Source of the DNA: Triglochin maritima
Taxonomy: Eukaryota > Streptophyta > Magnoliopsida > Alismatales > Juncaginaceae
Length of the DNA stretch: 64,000 bases
Direction of reading: 5' to 3'
Assembly (NCBI GenBank): GCA_963682175.1
Contig: OY821791.1
Span: forward strand, 32,548,326-32,612,325
Shown here: positions 1 through 10,830 of the stretch, piece by piece
Layout: every line of letters starts with the position of its first letter
How positions within the stretch are numbered: the stretch's first letter is position 1
Made by a program: the position numbers and the translations under genes
The notes under the pieces: model-generated
Told to the model about the DNA's origin: nothing
Database searches by the model: none
What the model saw: the letters and a program-made list of their open reading frames with translations, nothing else

Positions 1-412
1 AATTGCTTCGATTGGAAAGACATGTCATTTCTGCAGCATCTGCCCTCTCTCATGGAATTAAGGATCCAGAATATGTGGGCATTGGAACGAATTGACACTC
101 TTGAAGTTTCAGGTGGCTGCCAACTGTTTCCCAAGCTCCGCATCCTCGAAGTTTCTTCTTGCCGGATGTTGAAGACATTGCCACCCCTTCCTCTTGGGCT
201 TAAAATATTGGAACTAGATAACATGTCGTTGACCACCCTCCCGGAATGGACAGTCCAGGATAATGAGACCTCATGACTTTCTAAAATAAGCATTGAAAGC
301 TGTAAAAATCTATTTTCACTGAAAGAGGGCTTGCTGCAAGAAAATGTGAAATTAAAGCATCTAAAGGAAGTAGAGATTAGGGATTTCCGGAAGCTTGTGC
401 ATTTGCCACATC

Positions 413-1600
413 TCCTACCGACATCTCTTTCAAAAATTATTTTGGATAATTGTTCCAAAATTACTTCTTTGGATCTATCTGGTTTGACAGCATTGGAGAG
501 CCTAGAAATCTCTGAATGTTGCAAATTGGAGTCGGTAATCCGAGATCTACCCACATCTCTTTCAAAAAATATTTTGGATGATTGTTCCAAAATTACTTCT
601 TTGGATCTATCTAGTTTGACAACATTGGAGAATCTACAAATCTCTGACTGTCATAAATTGGAGCCGGTAATCCAAGATCTCCTACCCACATCTCTTTCAG
701 ATATTGTTTTGAGTGATTGTTCCTTAATTGCTTCTTTGGATTTATCTGGTTTGACTGCATTGGAGACACTACGCATCACTACCTGTCAGGCATTGGAGTC
801 GGTAAATTTGCAGGCTACACCAGGAATCCGAGAACTCCTACCTACATCTCTTTCAGATATTGTTTTGAGGTATTGTTCCTCAATTACTTCTTTGGATATA
901 TCTGGTTTGACAGCATTGGAGAGCCTAGAAATCTCTGGCTGTCACAAATTGGAGTCGGTAAATTTGCAGGGTACATCAGGAATCTGAGATCTCCTACCCA
1001 CATCTCTTTCAACTATTGTTTTGAGTGATTGTTCCTCAATTACTTCTTTCGATCTATCTGGTTTGACAACATTGTAGAGACTTTACATCACTAAATGTCA
1101 GGCATTGCAGTCAGTAAATTTGCAAGGTACACCAAGAATCCAAGTTCTCCTACCCACATCTTTTTCAGATATTAGTTTGAGTGGTTGTTCCTCAATTACT
1201 ACTTTGGATCTATCTGGTTTGACAGCATTGGAGAGCCTAGAAATCTCTGACTGTCGCAAATTGGAGTCGGTAAATTTACAGGGGTACACCAGGAATCCGA
1301 GATCTCCTACCCACATCTCTTTCAGATATTGTTTTGCGTGATTGTTCCTTAATTACTTTTTTGGATCTATCTGGTTTGACCGCATTGGAGACACTACACA
1401 TCACTAGCTGTCAGGCATTGGAGTCGGTAAATTTGCAGGCTACACCAGGAATCCGAGATCTTCTACCCACATCTCTTTTAAAAATTATTTTGGAATATTG
1501 TTCGTCAATTACTTCTTTGGATCTATATGGTCTAACCGCATTGGAGATTCTGAAAATTTCTGACTGTCACAAATTGGAGTCGGTAGAGGGTTCGGAGAAC
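413..1600 (+). repeat. Tandem LRR-encoding repeat, eight units of 132-156 bp
   Basis: Units begin at the phrase CTACCCACATCTCTTTCA near 413, 548, 680, 836, 992, 1148, 1305 and 1462. The first two steps are 132 bp (44 codons). The later ones are 156 bp (52 codons, roughly two LRRs), the difference being a 24-bp block encoding VNLQxTPG. The units are very similar at DNA level, which points to recent unequal exchange within the exon. Confidence 0.8.
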
Positions 1601-1652
1601 CTTGCTTTTCTCGTGTGTGTTGATATCAAGAAATGCCCTCAACTCCCACACA

Positions 1653-1657
1653 ATAGA
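1653..1657. other. Target-site duplication ATAGA (left)
   Basis: ATAGA directly precedes the TGTAACGCCCC terminus of the Gypsy element. The same five bases follow the other terminus at 9736-9740. Confidence 0.9.
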
Positions 1658-2118
1658 TGTAACGCCCCGAAACAGCGGAAAATTTAAAACTTTAAACAGA
1701 TAAAGAATCGGCACTGGGGTCGTCACCAAACCACGAGTATATATATATATATATCATACTGGAAAACTGTACAATACAAGAGTCAAGGATGATACAACCC
1801 AACACAAAAGATATACAACACATGTACAAGGGTAAATCATCCACCTCGAAGAACAAAAGAGACAGGATCTGGTCCGGGTGCTCCTGTCCTCCGTCACCAC
1901 CTCCTACTGACGTGCACGACCTGACATAAAACATGAATATGCCTGAGTTTCCCGTGGGAAACCCCGTATGCCAAACCCCTAAAATATGAACATAATATGC
2001 GTAATGAAACATGCAATGAAAATGCAGTAAAAGCATGCCAAACTCCCGGCACACCAGGCACAGCCGGAACACATCGGCCTCGGGTCTCAAGGGTCCCCTC
2101 ACCCCAACCCCCAATCAC

Positions 2119-2270
2119 ACGTGCACACAAGGCACCCGCTCCTCAGAGCCACAACAACGTGCACACAAGGCACCCGCTCCTCAGAGCCACAACAACGTGC
2201 ACACAAGGCACCCGCTCCTCAGAGCCACAACAACGTGCACACAAGGCACCCGCTCCTCAGAGCCACAACA
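2119..2270. repeat. 38-bp minisatellite, four units, in the 3' LTR
   Basis: Four near-perfect copies of a 38-bp unit starting ACGTGCACACAAGGCACCCG. The partner LTR has three (8487-8600). The change of exactly one unit accounts for the whole LTR length difference. Confidence 0.95.
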
Positions 2271-2404
2271 CGACCCTCCTCTCAGGCCGGCAATGTCTGT
2301 ACCGTCGCCCCAAAAAGGCCGGAGACCCGTTGCCCTTGAGGCGGATCCAACAACACGCGGCACAAGCATCCAAATGCAAAACAGTGCCCAAACGGTCGAA
2401 CAGA

Positions 2405-2967
2405 AGACCACAACCGGTCGACCGAACACCCCCACTGTTCACCCAAAAAACGGAATTAACGACCAACCGGTCGAACGGCAAGGAAGCCCCGTTCGACCGA
2501 AAACCAACAGTGGAACTCCTCTCGTGCTACAAAAGCACCAACGGTCGAACGACCCTCAGGTCACGGTCGACCGAAAACAACCAGTAAAACTCACCAACAA
2601 CTCGCACTACACGGTCGACCGAAACCACACTTCCGGTCGACCGGCCATTAAGTCACTTAAGTTATCGGTCGGACCAAGTCAACGAGCGGTCGACCGTTTA
2701 GATGGTCAACGCCCCCAACCGACCTACAACAGTGCTTTCGGTCGACCGGCCTACGGGTCCCGTTCGACCGAAAACACCCAGAGCCTGTTTTCCCTTGATA
2801 AAACGTACCACCGGTCGACCACTCGAAGAGTATCGTTCGACCGGTGCAATGGTTTTCGCCCAGAATTCTCTACAACCGGTCGACCGAACCAAAACACCGG
2901 TCGACCGATTACAGTGCAGAACGCTGCTGCACGGGTCCGACGAGCCCTCCGGCCTACCGTCGACCAC
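2405..2967. repeat. CGGTCGACCG palindrome array in the 3' LTR
   Basis: About sixteen sites in some 560 bp match CGGTCGACCG or the variants CGGTCGAAC, GTTCGACCG and CGGTCGGAC (for example near 2410, 2564, 2612, 2635, 2688, 2739, 2876 and 2899). The full palindrome holds three CpG sites and a SalI core. The same array is at 8735-9297 in the other LTR. Function is unknown. A host-factor binding or methylation role is inference. Confidence 0.85.
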
Positions 2968-3361
2968 CCCAACACCCACTAAAGCATAAGTGAGCATCAA
3001 AGTAAAGCTTGGCATACCTTTAAGGCTTGAAGAAGCCTTTGAAGAAACCCAGCGAGCGCTTCCTCGCAAAACTCTTCTCCACCGCCAACTCCTCGAACGC
3101 GGTCTCCTTCCTCCGGCCACACGAACCAGCGAGCCTCGAACCACACAATCCGGCGAGCCTCGAGCTCCTCCTCACCGCAGCTGGATGTGAAGGATCGAGA
3201 GAGAGAGAGAGACACGCATGAGAGAGAGAGAGTGAGAAAACGAGTGAGGGAGAGAGAGAATCAATCCAAACCTTATACCTCTCCTCCTTCAATCTCCACC
3301 ATCCACCACAACTCCTCCCATCAATCCTAGCCCTCCATCTCAATCTCCACTAATACTCCAC

Positions 3362-6300
3362 CTAAAACACAATTAAATCCAAATGCAAAGGGTTAGGATG
3401 TAACAACCCACCCTCCTTAAAGAATTTCGTCCTCGAAATTAGAACCAAATCCTCACCGAACAATTCCGGATACTTCTTCCGGACCTCATCCTCGACCTCC
3501 CAAGTGGCTTCACGCTCGCTATGGTGCTGCCACCTGACCTTCACCATCGGAATGATTCTCCTCCTGAGCTGGTGCTCCATCCGGTCTAAAATCTCCACGG
3601 GCCTCTCCTCGAGAGATAAGTCCTGACCAATCTCCGGAACACAGATCTCAATCACATGTGACGGATCGGCAACGTATTTCCTCAACATCGAAACGTGGAA
3701 AACGTTGTGAATACCCGAAAGCTGCGGCGGCAAAGCAATACGGTAGGCAACCTCTTCGACACGATCAAGAATCTCAAACGGTCCGACGTACCTCGGACTG
3801 AGCTTCCCTTTCTTCCCGAATCTCATCACTCCACGAGCTGGTGAAATCCTCAGGAAAACGTGATCGCCCACCTCAAATCTCAATTCTCGTCTACGCCTAT
3901 CTGCGTAACTCTTCTGTCTACTCTGAGCCGTCGCTAACCTCTGTCTGATCATGCCAACCTTCTCAGCATACATCTGAGAAATCTCTGGTCCAACCAACTG
4001 CCTCTCGCCTACCTCACTCCAGCATACCGGCGATCTACAAGGCCGACCATACAGAGCCTCGTACGGTGCCATCCCAATGCTCGAATGGTAGCTATTGTTG
4101 TAGGCGAACTCGATCAACGGCAGATGCTCGTCCCAATGACCTGCCCAATCCAGGGTACACGCTCTCAACATATCCTCAAGCGTCTGGATGGTCCTCTCAG
4201 ACTGACCGTCTGTCTGCGGATGAAATGCCGTACTGAACTTCAACTGAGTCCCCAAAGCCTTCTGCAGACTACCCCAAAATCTGGAGGTAAACCTCGGATC
4301 TCGATCAGAGATAATACTCACAGGTACACCATGTAACCGGATTATCTCTTCGATGTACAGCTTCGCCAAACCCTCCAACGGTAAGGTGGTCCTGATCGCC
4401 AGAAAATGCGCCGATTTGGTCAGTCGATCAACTATGACCCAAATCGCGTCGTGAGATCTCCTCGTCTTTGGCAACCCGGTGACGAAATCCATCGTCACGT
4501 GCTCCCACTTCCACTCTGGCAGGTCCATACTCTGCAACTGCCCTGCTGGCCGCTGGTGCTCAATCCTCACCTGCTGACAAACCAAGCATCTGGACACGAA
4601 ATCTGCTATATCTCGTTTCATCCCCTTCCACCAGAAGCTCCGCTGTAGATCTTTATACATCTTGGTACCCCCCGGGTGAATGGAATATCTGGCTTTGTGT
4701 GCCTCCTCCATGATAGTATTCCTCAGATCACCTGCTCTCGGTACCCAGATCCGACCTCTGAACCTCAAGCCCCCATCGACTCCGACACTGAAGTCTGATC
4801 CGTCCTTAGCAGCTAACTGCATCAGACTGACCAGCTCATCATCTGCTCTCTGAGCCTGAACAACTCCCGAGACTGTCTGCGGCTCCACTCGAAGTCCCGC
4901 AATCACTGCCCCCTCAGAGCCCTCCGTAAAAGGTCTCCACTCGGTGAAGGCCTCAAGCAACCTCCACTCCTGAATGCATAAACTGGCAGCTGATAGCTCC
5001 ACTTTCCTACTCAAGGCATCCGCGACAGAATTCGCCTTCCCCGGATGGTACGAAATGGTGAAGTCATAATCCTTTATGAACTCAAGCCATCTGCGCTGCC
5101 TCATATTCAACTCCTTCTGCGAGAACAAATACTTCAGACTCTGGTGATCTGTGAAGACCTCAAACTGCTCTCCATATAGGTAATGCCTCCAGGTCTTCAG
5201 CGCGTGAACCACCGCTGCCAACTCCAGATCATGAGTCGGATAATTCTTCTCATGAACCTTCAACTGCCTCGAAGCATAAGCGACCACCTTCCCGTGCTGC
5301 ATCAACACGCAACCCAGACCGATGCCAGAAGCGTCACTGTAAATCACATAGCCTCCGCTACCACTCGGCAATGTCAAAATCGGTGCCGTAGTCAGTCGCC
5401 TCTTCAGCTCCTGGAAACTGTCCTCGCACTTCTGGGACCAAACGAACTTGACACCCTTCTGTGTCAAAGCCGTCAGCGGGGAAGCAAGTCTGGAAAAGTC
5501 CTGAATAAACCGACGATAATAACCTGCTAAACCCACAAAACTCCTGATCTCAGACACACTGGTCGGAGCTCTCCACTGAGTCACAGCCTCGACCTTCTCG
5601 GGATCCACAGAAATCCCGTCTGCTGACACCACATGTCCCAGAAAGGCCACCCGATCTAACCAGAAATCGCACTTCTTGTACTTAGCATAGAGCTGCTGAT
5701 CTCTCAGAATGCTAAGCACAATCCTCAGGTGCTCACGATGCTGCTCTCTGTCTGGTGAGTATACCAGTATATCATCCACGAAGACAATCACAAACCTGTC
5801 GAGATACGGCTGAAAGGTCCGATTCATCAGATCCATAAATGCTGCAGGTGCATTCGTCAATCCAAACGACATCACCAAAAATTCATAATGCCCGTACCTC
5901 ATCCTGAACGCTGTCTTCTGGACATCTGCATCTCGAATCCTCAACTGATGGTAACCGGATCGTAGATCGATCTTCGAAAAGACCCTCGCTGACTGCAACT
6001 GATCGAAAAGATCCTCGATCCTGGGTAAAGGATACCGATTCCTAATGGTAACCTTATTCAGCATCCGATAATCAATACACATCCTCAGCGAGCCATCCCT
6101 CTTCTTCACGAAGAGCACTGGAGCTCCCCAGGGTGAAACACTGGGCCTGATCAATCCTGAATCTAGCAGATCCTGCAACTGCTTCTTCAACTCAGCTAAC
6201 TCCGCAGGCGCCATCCTATACGGAGCCTTCGACTGTGGTGTAGTATCTGCTACCAGATCGATACCAAACTCGATCTCTCTGTGAGGCGGTAACCCGGTGA

Positions 6301-7084
6301 TCTCATCCGAAAATACCTCAGGAAAATCCTGAACAACCTCGATATCTTCCAACTTCTTCACCTCAAAATCTGGTACCACAAGCGTCGCTAGGAACGCTCT
6401 ACAACCCTGGTGAATCATCTTCTGAGCCTTCACTGCCGAAACCAAAATCCGGCCATCTCCACTCCTAGTCCCTCTGATTAGCAAATCAGGAAGACCCTTC
6501 CTCGAGATCAGAATCTTCTTCTCTCGGCACAAGACTCGAACATCGTACTGGGACAACCAATCCATCCCAAGTATGACATCGAAGTCTACCATCGGTAATA
6601 AGACCAGGTCTGCCGGGAACTCCTGGTCTCCCGAAGCAACCGTGGCGCCGGGGAGGAAGCTCCCCACAATGCCCACCAAACCCAAGGGTGTGCTGACTTC
6701 CAACGTGGCAGTCAACATCGCAGGGGTACGGCCTAACACGCTCGTAAACTGCTCAGAGATAAACGAGTGTGTGGCCCCGCAGTCGAAAAGCACTCTAGCA
6801 ATCAACCCATCAACAAAAAGTGTACCTTCCACCACAGCGCTGGCGTCTCTAGCCTCCTCCGCCTGAATGGTGAAGACACGTCCCACACTCTTCCCCTGCT
6901 GGAAGGGTGCAACTGGTCGACTCGGTCCAGCTCCGCTAGCTGAGGAGGAACCTGGTCGTCCACTAGGTCCAACTGACCTACTCGGGCAGGAACGAATGAA
7001 GTGACCCACCTGGCCACAACCATGGCATGCACCTGATCGAGCCCCACACCCGCGCCCGGGGTGAACTCTACCACACTGCCTGCA
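3362..7084 (-). CDS. pol: Gypsy pol polyprotein (zinc knuckle, PR, RT, RNase H, integrase, chromodomain)
   Basis: Replication and integration polyprotein. The frame opens directly after the gag TAG (7085-7087) with no early ATG. It starts with a CCHC knuckle ([14 protein letters not shown], overlapping 7009). Counting from 7009: protease D76-C77-G78, where D-S/T-G is usual; RT with FVDD at about 410-413; RNase H acidic residues near 559, 596 and 621; integrase H771/H778/C808/C811 zinc finger; catalytic D841, D902, E938; chromodomain-like end at about 1130-1190. The 1215-residue length from 7009 suits a complete pol. There are no internal stops. The stop at 3362 lies in the LTR. Expression must need read-through of the amber codon or internal initiation (inference). 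The Cys in the protease site is unusual, and I cannot say whether it is active. Confidence 0.95.
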   Translation of the reverse strand, partial: CRQCGRVHPGRGCGARSGACHGCGQVGHFIRSCPSRSVGPSGRPGSSSASGAGPSRPVAPFQQGKSVGRVFTIQAEEARDASAVVEGTLFVDGLIARVLFDCGATHSFISEQFTSVLGRTPAMLTATLEVSTPLGLVGIVGSFLPGATVASGDQEFPADLVLLPMVDFDVILGMDWLSQYDVRVLCREKKILISRKGLPDLLIRGTRSGDGRILVSAVKAQKMIHQGCRAFLATLVVPDFEVKKLEDIEVVQDFPEVFSDEITGLPPHREIEFGIDLVADTTPQSKAPYRMAPAELAELKKQLQDLLDSGLIRPSVSPWGAPVLFVKKRDGSLRMCIDYRMLNKVTIRNRYPLPRIEDLFDQLQSARVFSKIDLRSGYHQLRIRDADVQKTAFRMRYGHYEFLVMSFGLTNAPAAFMDLMNRTFQPYLDRFVIVFVDDILVYSPDREQHREHLRIVLSILRDQQLYAKYKKCDFWLDRVAFLGHVVSADGISVDPEKVEAVTQWRAPTSVSEIRSFVGLAGYYRRFIQDFSRLASPLTALTQKGVKFVWSQKCEDSFQELKRRLTTAPILTLPSGSGGYVIYSDASGIGLGCVLMQHGKVVAYASRQLKVHEKNYPTHDLELAAVVHALKTWRHYLYGEQFEVFTDHQSLKYLFSQKELNMRQRRWLEFIKDYDFTISYHPGKANSVADALSRKVELSAASLCIQEWRLLEAFTEWRPFTEGSEGAVIAGLRVEPQTVSGVVQAQRADDELVSLMQLAAKDGSDFSVGVDGGLRFRGRIWVPRAGDLRNTIMEEAHKARYSIHPGGTKMYKDLQRSFWWKGMKRDIADFVSRCLVCQQVRIEHQRPAGQLQSMDLPEWKWEHVTMDFVTGLPKTRRSHDAIWVIVDRLTKSAHFLAIRTTLPLEGLAKLYIEEIIRLHGVPVSIISDRDPRFTSRFWGSLQKALGTQLKFSTAFHPQTDGQSERTIQTLEDMLRACTLDWAGHWDEHLPLIEFAYNNSYHSSIGMAPYEALYGRPCRSPVCWSEVGERQLVGPEISQMYAEKVGMIRQRLATAQSRQKSYADRRRRELRFEVGDHVFLRISPARGVMRFGKKGKLSPRYVGPFEILDRVEEVAYRIALPPQLSGIHNVFHVSMLRKYVADPSHVIEICVPEIGQDLSLEERPVEILDRMEHQLRRRIIPMVKVRWQHHSEREATWEVEDEVRKKYPELFGEDLVLISRTKFFKEGGLLHPNPLHLDLIVF
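3406..3418 (-). other. Polypurine tract
   Basis: On the minus strand AAGGAGGGTGGGT directly abuts the 3' LTR, as expected for plus-strand priming of a minus-oriented LTR retrotransposon. The pol reading frame passes through it. Confidence 0.8.
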
Positions 7085-7891
7085 CTACCCCGACTGCTGA
7101 GATCCACTACTACCAATCCGGGGCCTCTTGCCCTGATTTCCCGAAATCTGATCTCCAGGTCGCACACTGGCCTTCGCCTGCACCTTCCTAGCCTCTACCG
7201 TCTCCTGGTAGTCCTGCTCCATAATCGTCGCAAACTTCACTGCATCAGCTAAAGTCTGCGGCATACTCGTGGTCATACGAGACCGGAACTGCGGCCTCAA
7301 CCCTCGGATAAACTTCCGAGCTCTCTGCTCCGGTGTCACATAAGTATCCGGGCAGTAACGCTCCAGGGCGTGGAACCTGCTGATATAAGCCGCCAGCGTC
7401 ATCTCTCGCTGCTCGAGTGCTAGGAACTCCTCCTTCTTCCTATCCCGCGCATGCTGGGGAAAATATTGCTGGTTGAACTCCGCGAGGAATTCCTCCCAGC
7501 CCACCACCTCGCTGTCCTCAAACACAACAGCCGACGTGGACCTCCACCAGTTGGCCGCCTCTCCGTCCAACACATAGGTGGCCAGATCCACCTGCCTCTC
7601 AGAAGGACACCCAATCGCTCTGAAGATCTTCCGGATCTTGAAGACCCAATCCTCAGCTGCCTCCGGCTCACCACTGCCGTCAAAGGAAGGAGGGTGCTGT
7701 CGCATAAACCGATCCAGCACTACCCCCGCCCCTGCCTGCTCGGCCTGTGCAGACTGGCGCTCTAGAAACTCGCCCAGCCTACCAAGAGTCCCCTGAAGGG
7801 TCCTCCTCTCCTCCTCCTCTCTGTCCTCGCTACCAGCCTCCTCACTGGCGCCCCTGTAGCGTGAAGGTGGCCTCACACGTCTCGGAGGCAT
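7085..7891 (-). CDS. gag: Gypsy gag (capsid), ending at an in-frame amber codon
   Basis: Start MPPRRVRPPSRYRG at 7891, 268 codons. A Retrotrans_gag-type capsid core is at about residues 80-190 (PPSFDGSGEPEAAEDWVF, GEAANWWRS, WEEFLAEFNQQYFP, QREMTLAAYISRF). It ends QQSG then TAG at 7085-7087. The frame after the TAG is open and begins with the gag-type zinc knuckle, so gag and pol share one frame split by this stop. The truncated relative at 28838 has the same TAG at the same codon, which argues against a private mutation. Role: assembly of virus-like particles and RNA packaging (family knowledge). Confidence 0.95.
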   Translation of the reverse strand: MPPRRVRPPSRYRGASEEAGSEDREEEERRTLQGTLGRLGEFLERQSAQAEQAGAGVVLDRFMRQHPPSFDGSGEPEAAEDWVFKIRKIFRAIGCPSERQVDLATYVLDGEAANWWRSTSAVVFEDSEVVGWEEFLAEFNQQYFPQHARDRKKEEFLALEQREMTLAAYISRFHALERYCPDTYVTPEQRARKFIRGLRPQFRSRMTTSMPQTLADAVKFATIMEQDYQETVEARKVQAKASVRPGDQISGNQGKRPRIGSSGSQQSG

Positions 7892-8010
7892 CTACACAAG
7901 AGGACAGGGAACAACAATGAATCAATGATTATGAATGAATGCATTATGAATGACAACTAAATGCAAAACCTCTAAGGTGGTTTCATTGGACAAGCACACC
8001 GAGACCGAAA

Positions 8011-8022
8011 GCTCTGATACCA
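8011..8022 (-). other. Primer binding site, tRNA-iMet type
   Basis: The minus strand reads TGGTATCAGAGC three bases inside the 5' LTR, complementary to the 3' end of plant initiator tRNA-Met. This fixes the orientation of the element. Confidence 0.95.
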
Positions 8023-8486
8023 AATTGTAACGCCCCGAAACAGCGGAAAATTTAAAACTTTAAACAGATAAAGAATCGGCACTGGGGTCGTCACCAAACC
8101 ACGAGTATATATATATATATATCATACTGGAAAACTGTACAATACAAGAGTCAAGGATGATACAACCCAACACAAAAGATATACAACACATGTACAAGGG
8201 TAAATCATCCACCTCGAAGAACAAAAGAGACAGGATCTGGTCCGGGTGCTCCTGTCCTCCGTCACCACCTCCTACTGACGTGCACGACCTGACATAAAAC
8301 ATGAATATGCCTGAGTTTCCCGTGGGAAACCCCGTATGCCAAACCCCTAAAATATGAACATAATATGCGTAATGAAACATGCAATGAAAATGCAGTAAAA
8401 GCATGCCAAACTCCCGGCACACCAGGCACAGCCGGAACACATCGGCCTCGGGTCTCAAGGGTCCCCTCACCCCAACCCCCAATCAC

Positions 8487-8600
8487 ACGTGCACACAAGG
8501 CACCCGCTCCTCAGAGCCACAACAACGTGCACACAAGGCACCCGCTCCTCAGAGCCACAACAACGTGCACACAAGGCACCCGCTCCTCAGAGCCACAACA
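8487..8600. repeat. 38-bp minisatellite, three units, in the 5' LTR
   Basis: Three copies of the 38-bp unit seen four times at 2119-2270. Confidence 0.95.
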
Positions 8601-8734
8601 CGACCCTCCTCTCAGGCCGGCAATGTCTGTACCGTCGCCCCAAAAAGGCCGGAGACTCGTTGCCCTTGAGGCGGATCCAACAACACGCGGCACAAGCATC
8701 CAAATGCAAAACAGTGCCCAAACGGTCGAACAGA

Positions 8735-9297
8735 AGACCACAACCGGTCGACCGAACACCCCCACTGTTCACCCAAAAAACGGAATTAACGACCAACCGG
8801 TCGAACGGCAAGGAAGCCCCGTTCGACCGAAAACCAACAGTGGAACTCCTCTCGTGCTACAAAAGCACCAACGGTCGAACGACCCTCAGGTCACGGTCGA
8901 CCGAAAACAACCAGTAAAACTCACCAACAACTCGCACTACACGGTCGACCGAAACCACACTTCCGGTCGACCGGCCATTAAGTCACTTAAGTTATCGGTC
9001 GGACCAAGTCAACGAGCGGTCGACCGTTTAGATGGTCAACGCCCCCAACCGACCTACAACAGTGCTTTCGGTCGACCGGCCTACGGGTCCCGTTCGACCG
9101 AAAACACCCAGAGCCTGTTTTCCCTTGATAAAACGTACCACCGGTCGACCACTCGAAGAGTATCGTTCGACCGGTGCAATGGTTTTCGCCCAGAATTCTC
9201 TACAACCGGTCGACCGAACCAAAACACCGGTCGACCGATTACAGTGCAGAACGCTGCTGCACGGGTCCGACGAGCCCTCCGGCCTACCGTCGACCAC
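8735..9297. repeat. CGGTCGACCG palindrome array in the 5' LTR
   Basis: Same set and spacing of palindromes and half-degenerate sites as at 2405-2967. I see no substitution that removes a site. Confidence 0.85.
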
Positions 9298-9735
9298 CCC
9301 AACACCCACTAAAGCATAAGTGAGCATCAAAGTAAAGCTTGGCATACCTTTAAGGCTTGAAGAAGCCTTTGAAGAAACCCGGCGAGCGCTTCCTCGCAAA
9401 ACTCTTCTCCACCGCCAACTCCTCGAACGCGGTCTCCTTCCTCCGGTCACACGAACCAGCGAGCCTCGAACCACACAATCCGGCGAGCCTCGAGCTCCTC
9501 CTCACCGCAACTGGATGTGAAGGATCGAGAGAGAGAGAGACACACGCGTGAGAGAGAGAGAGTGAGAAAACGAGTGAGGGAGAGAGAGAATCAATCCAAA
9601 CCTTATACCTCTCCTCCTTCAATCTCCACCATCCACCACAACTCCTCCCATCAATCCTAGCCCTCCATCTCAATCTCCACTAATACTCCACCTAAAACAC
9701 AATTAAATCCAAATGCAAAGGGTTAGGATGTAACA

Positions 9736-9785
9736 ATAGAACGCTACAACAAAATGTGCATTTGACATATAAATATGTTTTGTAG
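9736..9785 (+). pseudogene. Last codons of the LRR gene beyond the Gypsy insertion
   Basis: After the TSD copy (9736-9740) the LRR frame continues for about 14 codons to TAG at 9783-9785. Removing the element and one TSD leaves the frame open, so the Gypsy element landed just before the natural stop codon. Confidence 0.7.
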
Positions 9786-10830
9786 TCTAGCGCGCATAAA
9801 GGAGAATTTCTGATGGTTAGTTATGTGTTGTGCAATTTTTTTGACAGAGACAACAACCCATAAAAAAAATTCATCTGTAACTTCTCATGTCTCACTGGAT
9901 GGTAATGGATAATAATAATAAGTTAGTTTTTTGTAAATATCTTTTTATAATGTAAGTAGTCACCCTTAGGATGAGTAATTTTAGAACTAAAGAGTTTGGG
10001 AGAATTGTAACAGAAACATTTCATACTGAAAATCCGTAGGATAGCAACTGTGATTCCATTAATTTGTTTCCCGGAAATTACATATATCAGTAATAACTTG
10101 GCTTTCGGTTGTAACTACTACACCAGCTTGTGTTATCGTCATCAGCTACTGTATACAGATGGCCTAAAGAGGTCCCCTGCACAGACCAAAGAGTCTCCTC
10201 TTGTTGCAATGAACAAATCCATATGGAAGGACTAAGGTATGCTCCTTCACAAAGAAGCTCGGACATACCGAAATTGGTTGAGTTCCTATTCGACTTAACC
10301 TTTTATTGTAAACTGTCACAACTTATTATTAAAGACATTACTGTCACAACTTTTATTGTAAACTATCAGTTACCCAAACCATCTCCGATCGCCGCAATCC
10401 ACGTAAGTCTTCAACCCTTCAATTTGCGAGATATTTGGTCTTTCTTAGTTTGTTATGTTGTTTGGAACTTTGAATTTGTTTGTGCTTGTGACTATCGTGT
10501 TGAGTTGAGTTGGTTAATTTAAAGTGTAGACACGAAAAGAATGATCTAGAGAAAAAATTATTTGTTTTATTTACCATGTAAACAACCGAAGTTCTTGATT
10601 CTGAAATGATACTTTCACCATAAGTTTTGTAATCATTAACCAATACTCATAAATGATGTTTTCACTAACTATAAATAAAGATCCTATATATATTCATTTT
10701 TTCTGTTACTTGAATATATGTAGTCTTCTTGCTGAAATTGCATATCTTTAAGAGCCAGATTAATTGAGTTGCTTCGGTTTCATTTATTTGACAAAATATA
10801 ATTCTTTTCATGAATTTTTCAGATACTGTA
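9786..10830. other. Non-coding flank of the LRR gene, nothing recognised
   Basis: Probable 3' UTR and downstream sequence. Frames of 61 and 130 codons at 10050 and 10130 match no family I know, and I do not call them genes. AT-rich, with no element termini seen. Confidence 0.4.

Larger units (their letters stand above)
1..1657 (+). pseudogene. NLR-type leucine-rich-repeat exon, C-terminal part, broken
   Basis: Seen: leucine-rich frames at 22-276, 331-987, 1105-1341 and 1334-1687 that chain into one LRR domain. The first part has the LPxLPLGLKILELD style of coiled-coil NLR LRRs. The rest is a tandem array with the core LPTSLSDIVLSDCS..LDLSGLTALE. Lesions: TGA at about 274, TGA at 985 where sister units read CGA, TAG at about 1075 where sister units read GAG, and a one-base gain near 1284 (run of four G). 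The domain start lies outside the window. The last codons continue past the Gypsy insertion to a TAG at 9783. Known: this domain gives recognition specificity in plant immune receptors. Inference: the gene is a pseudogene, or errors affect the assembly. The NB-ARC part is not visible upstream, so the NLR assignment rests on LRR style and on an NB-ARC scrap nearby. Confidence 0.8.
1658..3405 (-). repeat. 3' LTR of the Tekay element (1748 bp)
   Basis: Begins TGTAACGCCCCGAAACAGCG and ends GGTTAGGATGTAACA on the plus strand. It contains an (AT)n run near 1738, four copies of a 38-bp repeat, a GGTCGACC palindrome array, and (GA)n tracts near 3196-3260. It is 38 bp longer than its partner because of one extra repeat unit. 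The pol frame ends inside it at 3362. Confidence 0.95.
1658..9735 (-). mobile_element. Complete Tekay/Del-type Ty3/Gypsy chromovirus retrotransposon
   Basis: Seen: two LTRs (1658-3405 and 8026-9735) with TG..CA ends, a 5-bp TSD, a tRNA-iMet primer binding site, a polypurine tract, gag and a full pol, all on the minus strand. The LTRs differ at about six substitutions that I can find, plus one 38-bp tandem-repeat unit, so the insertion is young. The pol order PR-RT-RH-INT with a chromodomain-like C-terminus is that of plant chromoviruses. The C-terminal signature [26 protein letters not shown] is Tekay/Del-like (family knowledge). The element sits in the last exon of the LRR gene. Confidence 0.95.
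8026..9735 (-). repeat. 5' LTR of the Tekay element (1710 bp)
   Basis: Same termini as the 3' LTR. It has three instead of four 38-bp units and the same palindrome array. Substitutions against the other LTR include sites near 8657, 9381, 9447, 9510 and two near 9541-9547. Confidence 0.95.

Noticed and set aside
2119..2270. CRISPR-like direct repeats
   Set aside because: The 38-bp units are head-to-tail without spacers, in a plant LTR. They are a minisatellite.
2035..2982. 315-codon frame on the plus strand of each Gypsy LTR
   Set aside because: It runs antisense through LTR repeats and the palindrome array. It follows GC-rich, stop-poor composition and has no domain. The 38-bp unit change alters its upstream frame without consequence.
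3020..3343. Minus-strand frame with Ser/Leu repeats at the LTR (GA)n tract
   Set aside because: Translation of the (GA)n microsatellite. The same artefact occurs at 9350 and 17895.
8011..8022. tRNA gene
   Set aside because: GCTCTGATACCA is the tRNA-iMet 3' end only as the complement of the primer binding site. No tRNA body is present, and the same holds at 29758 and 43240.
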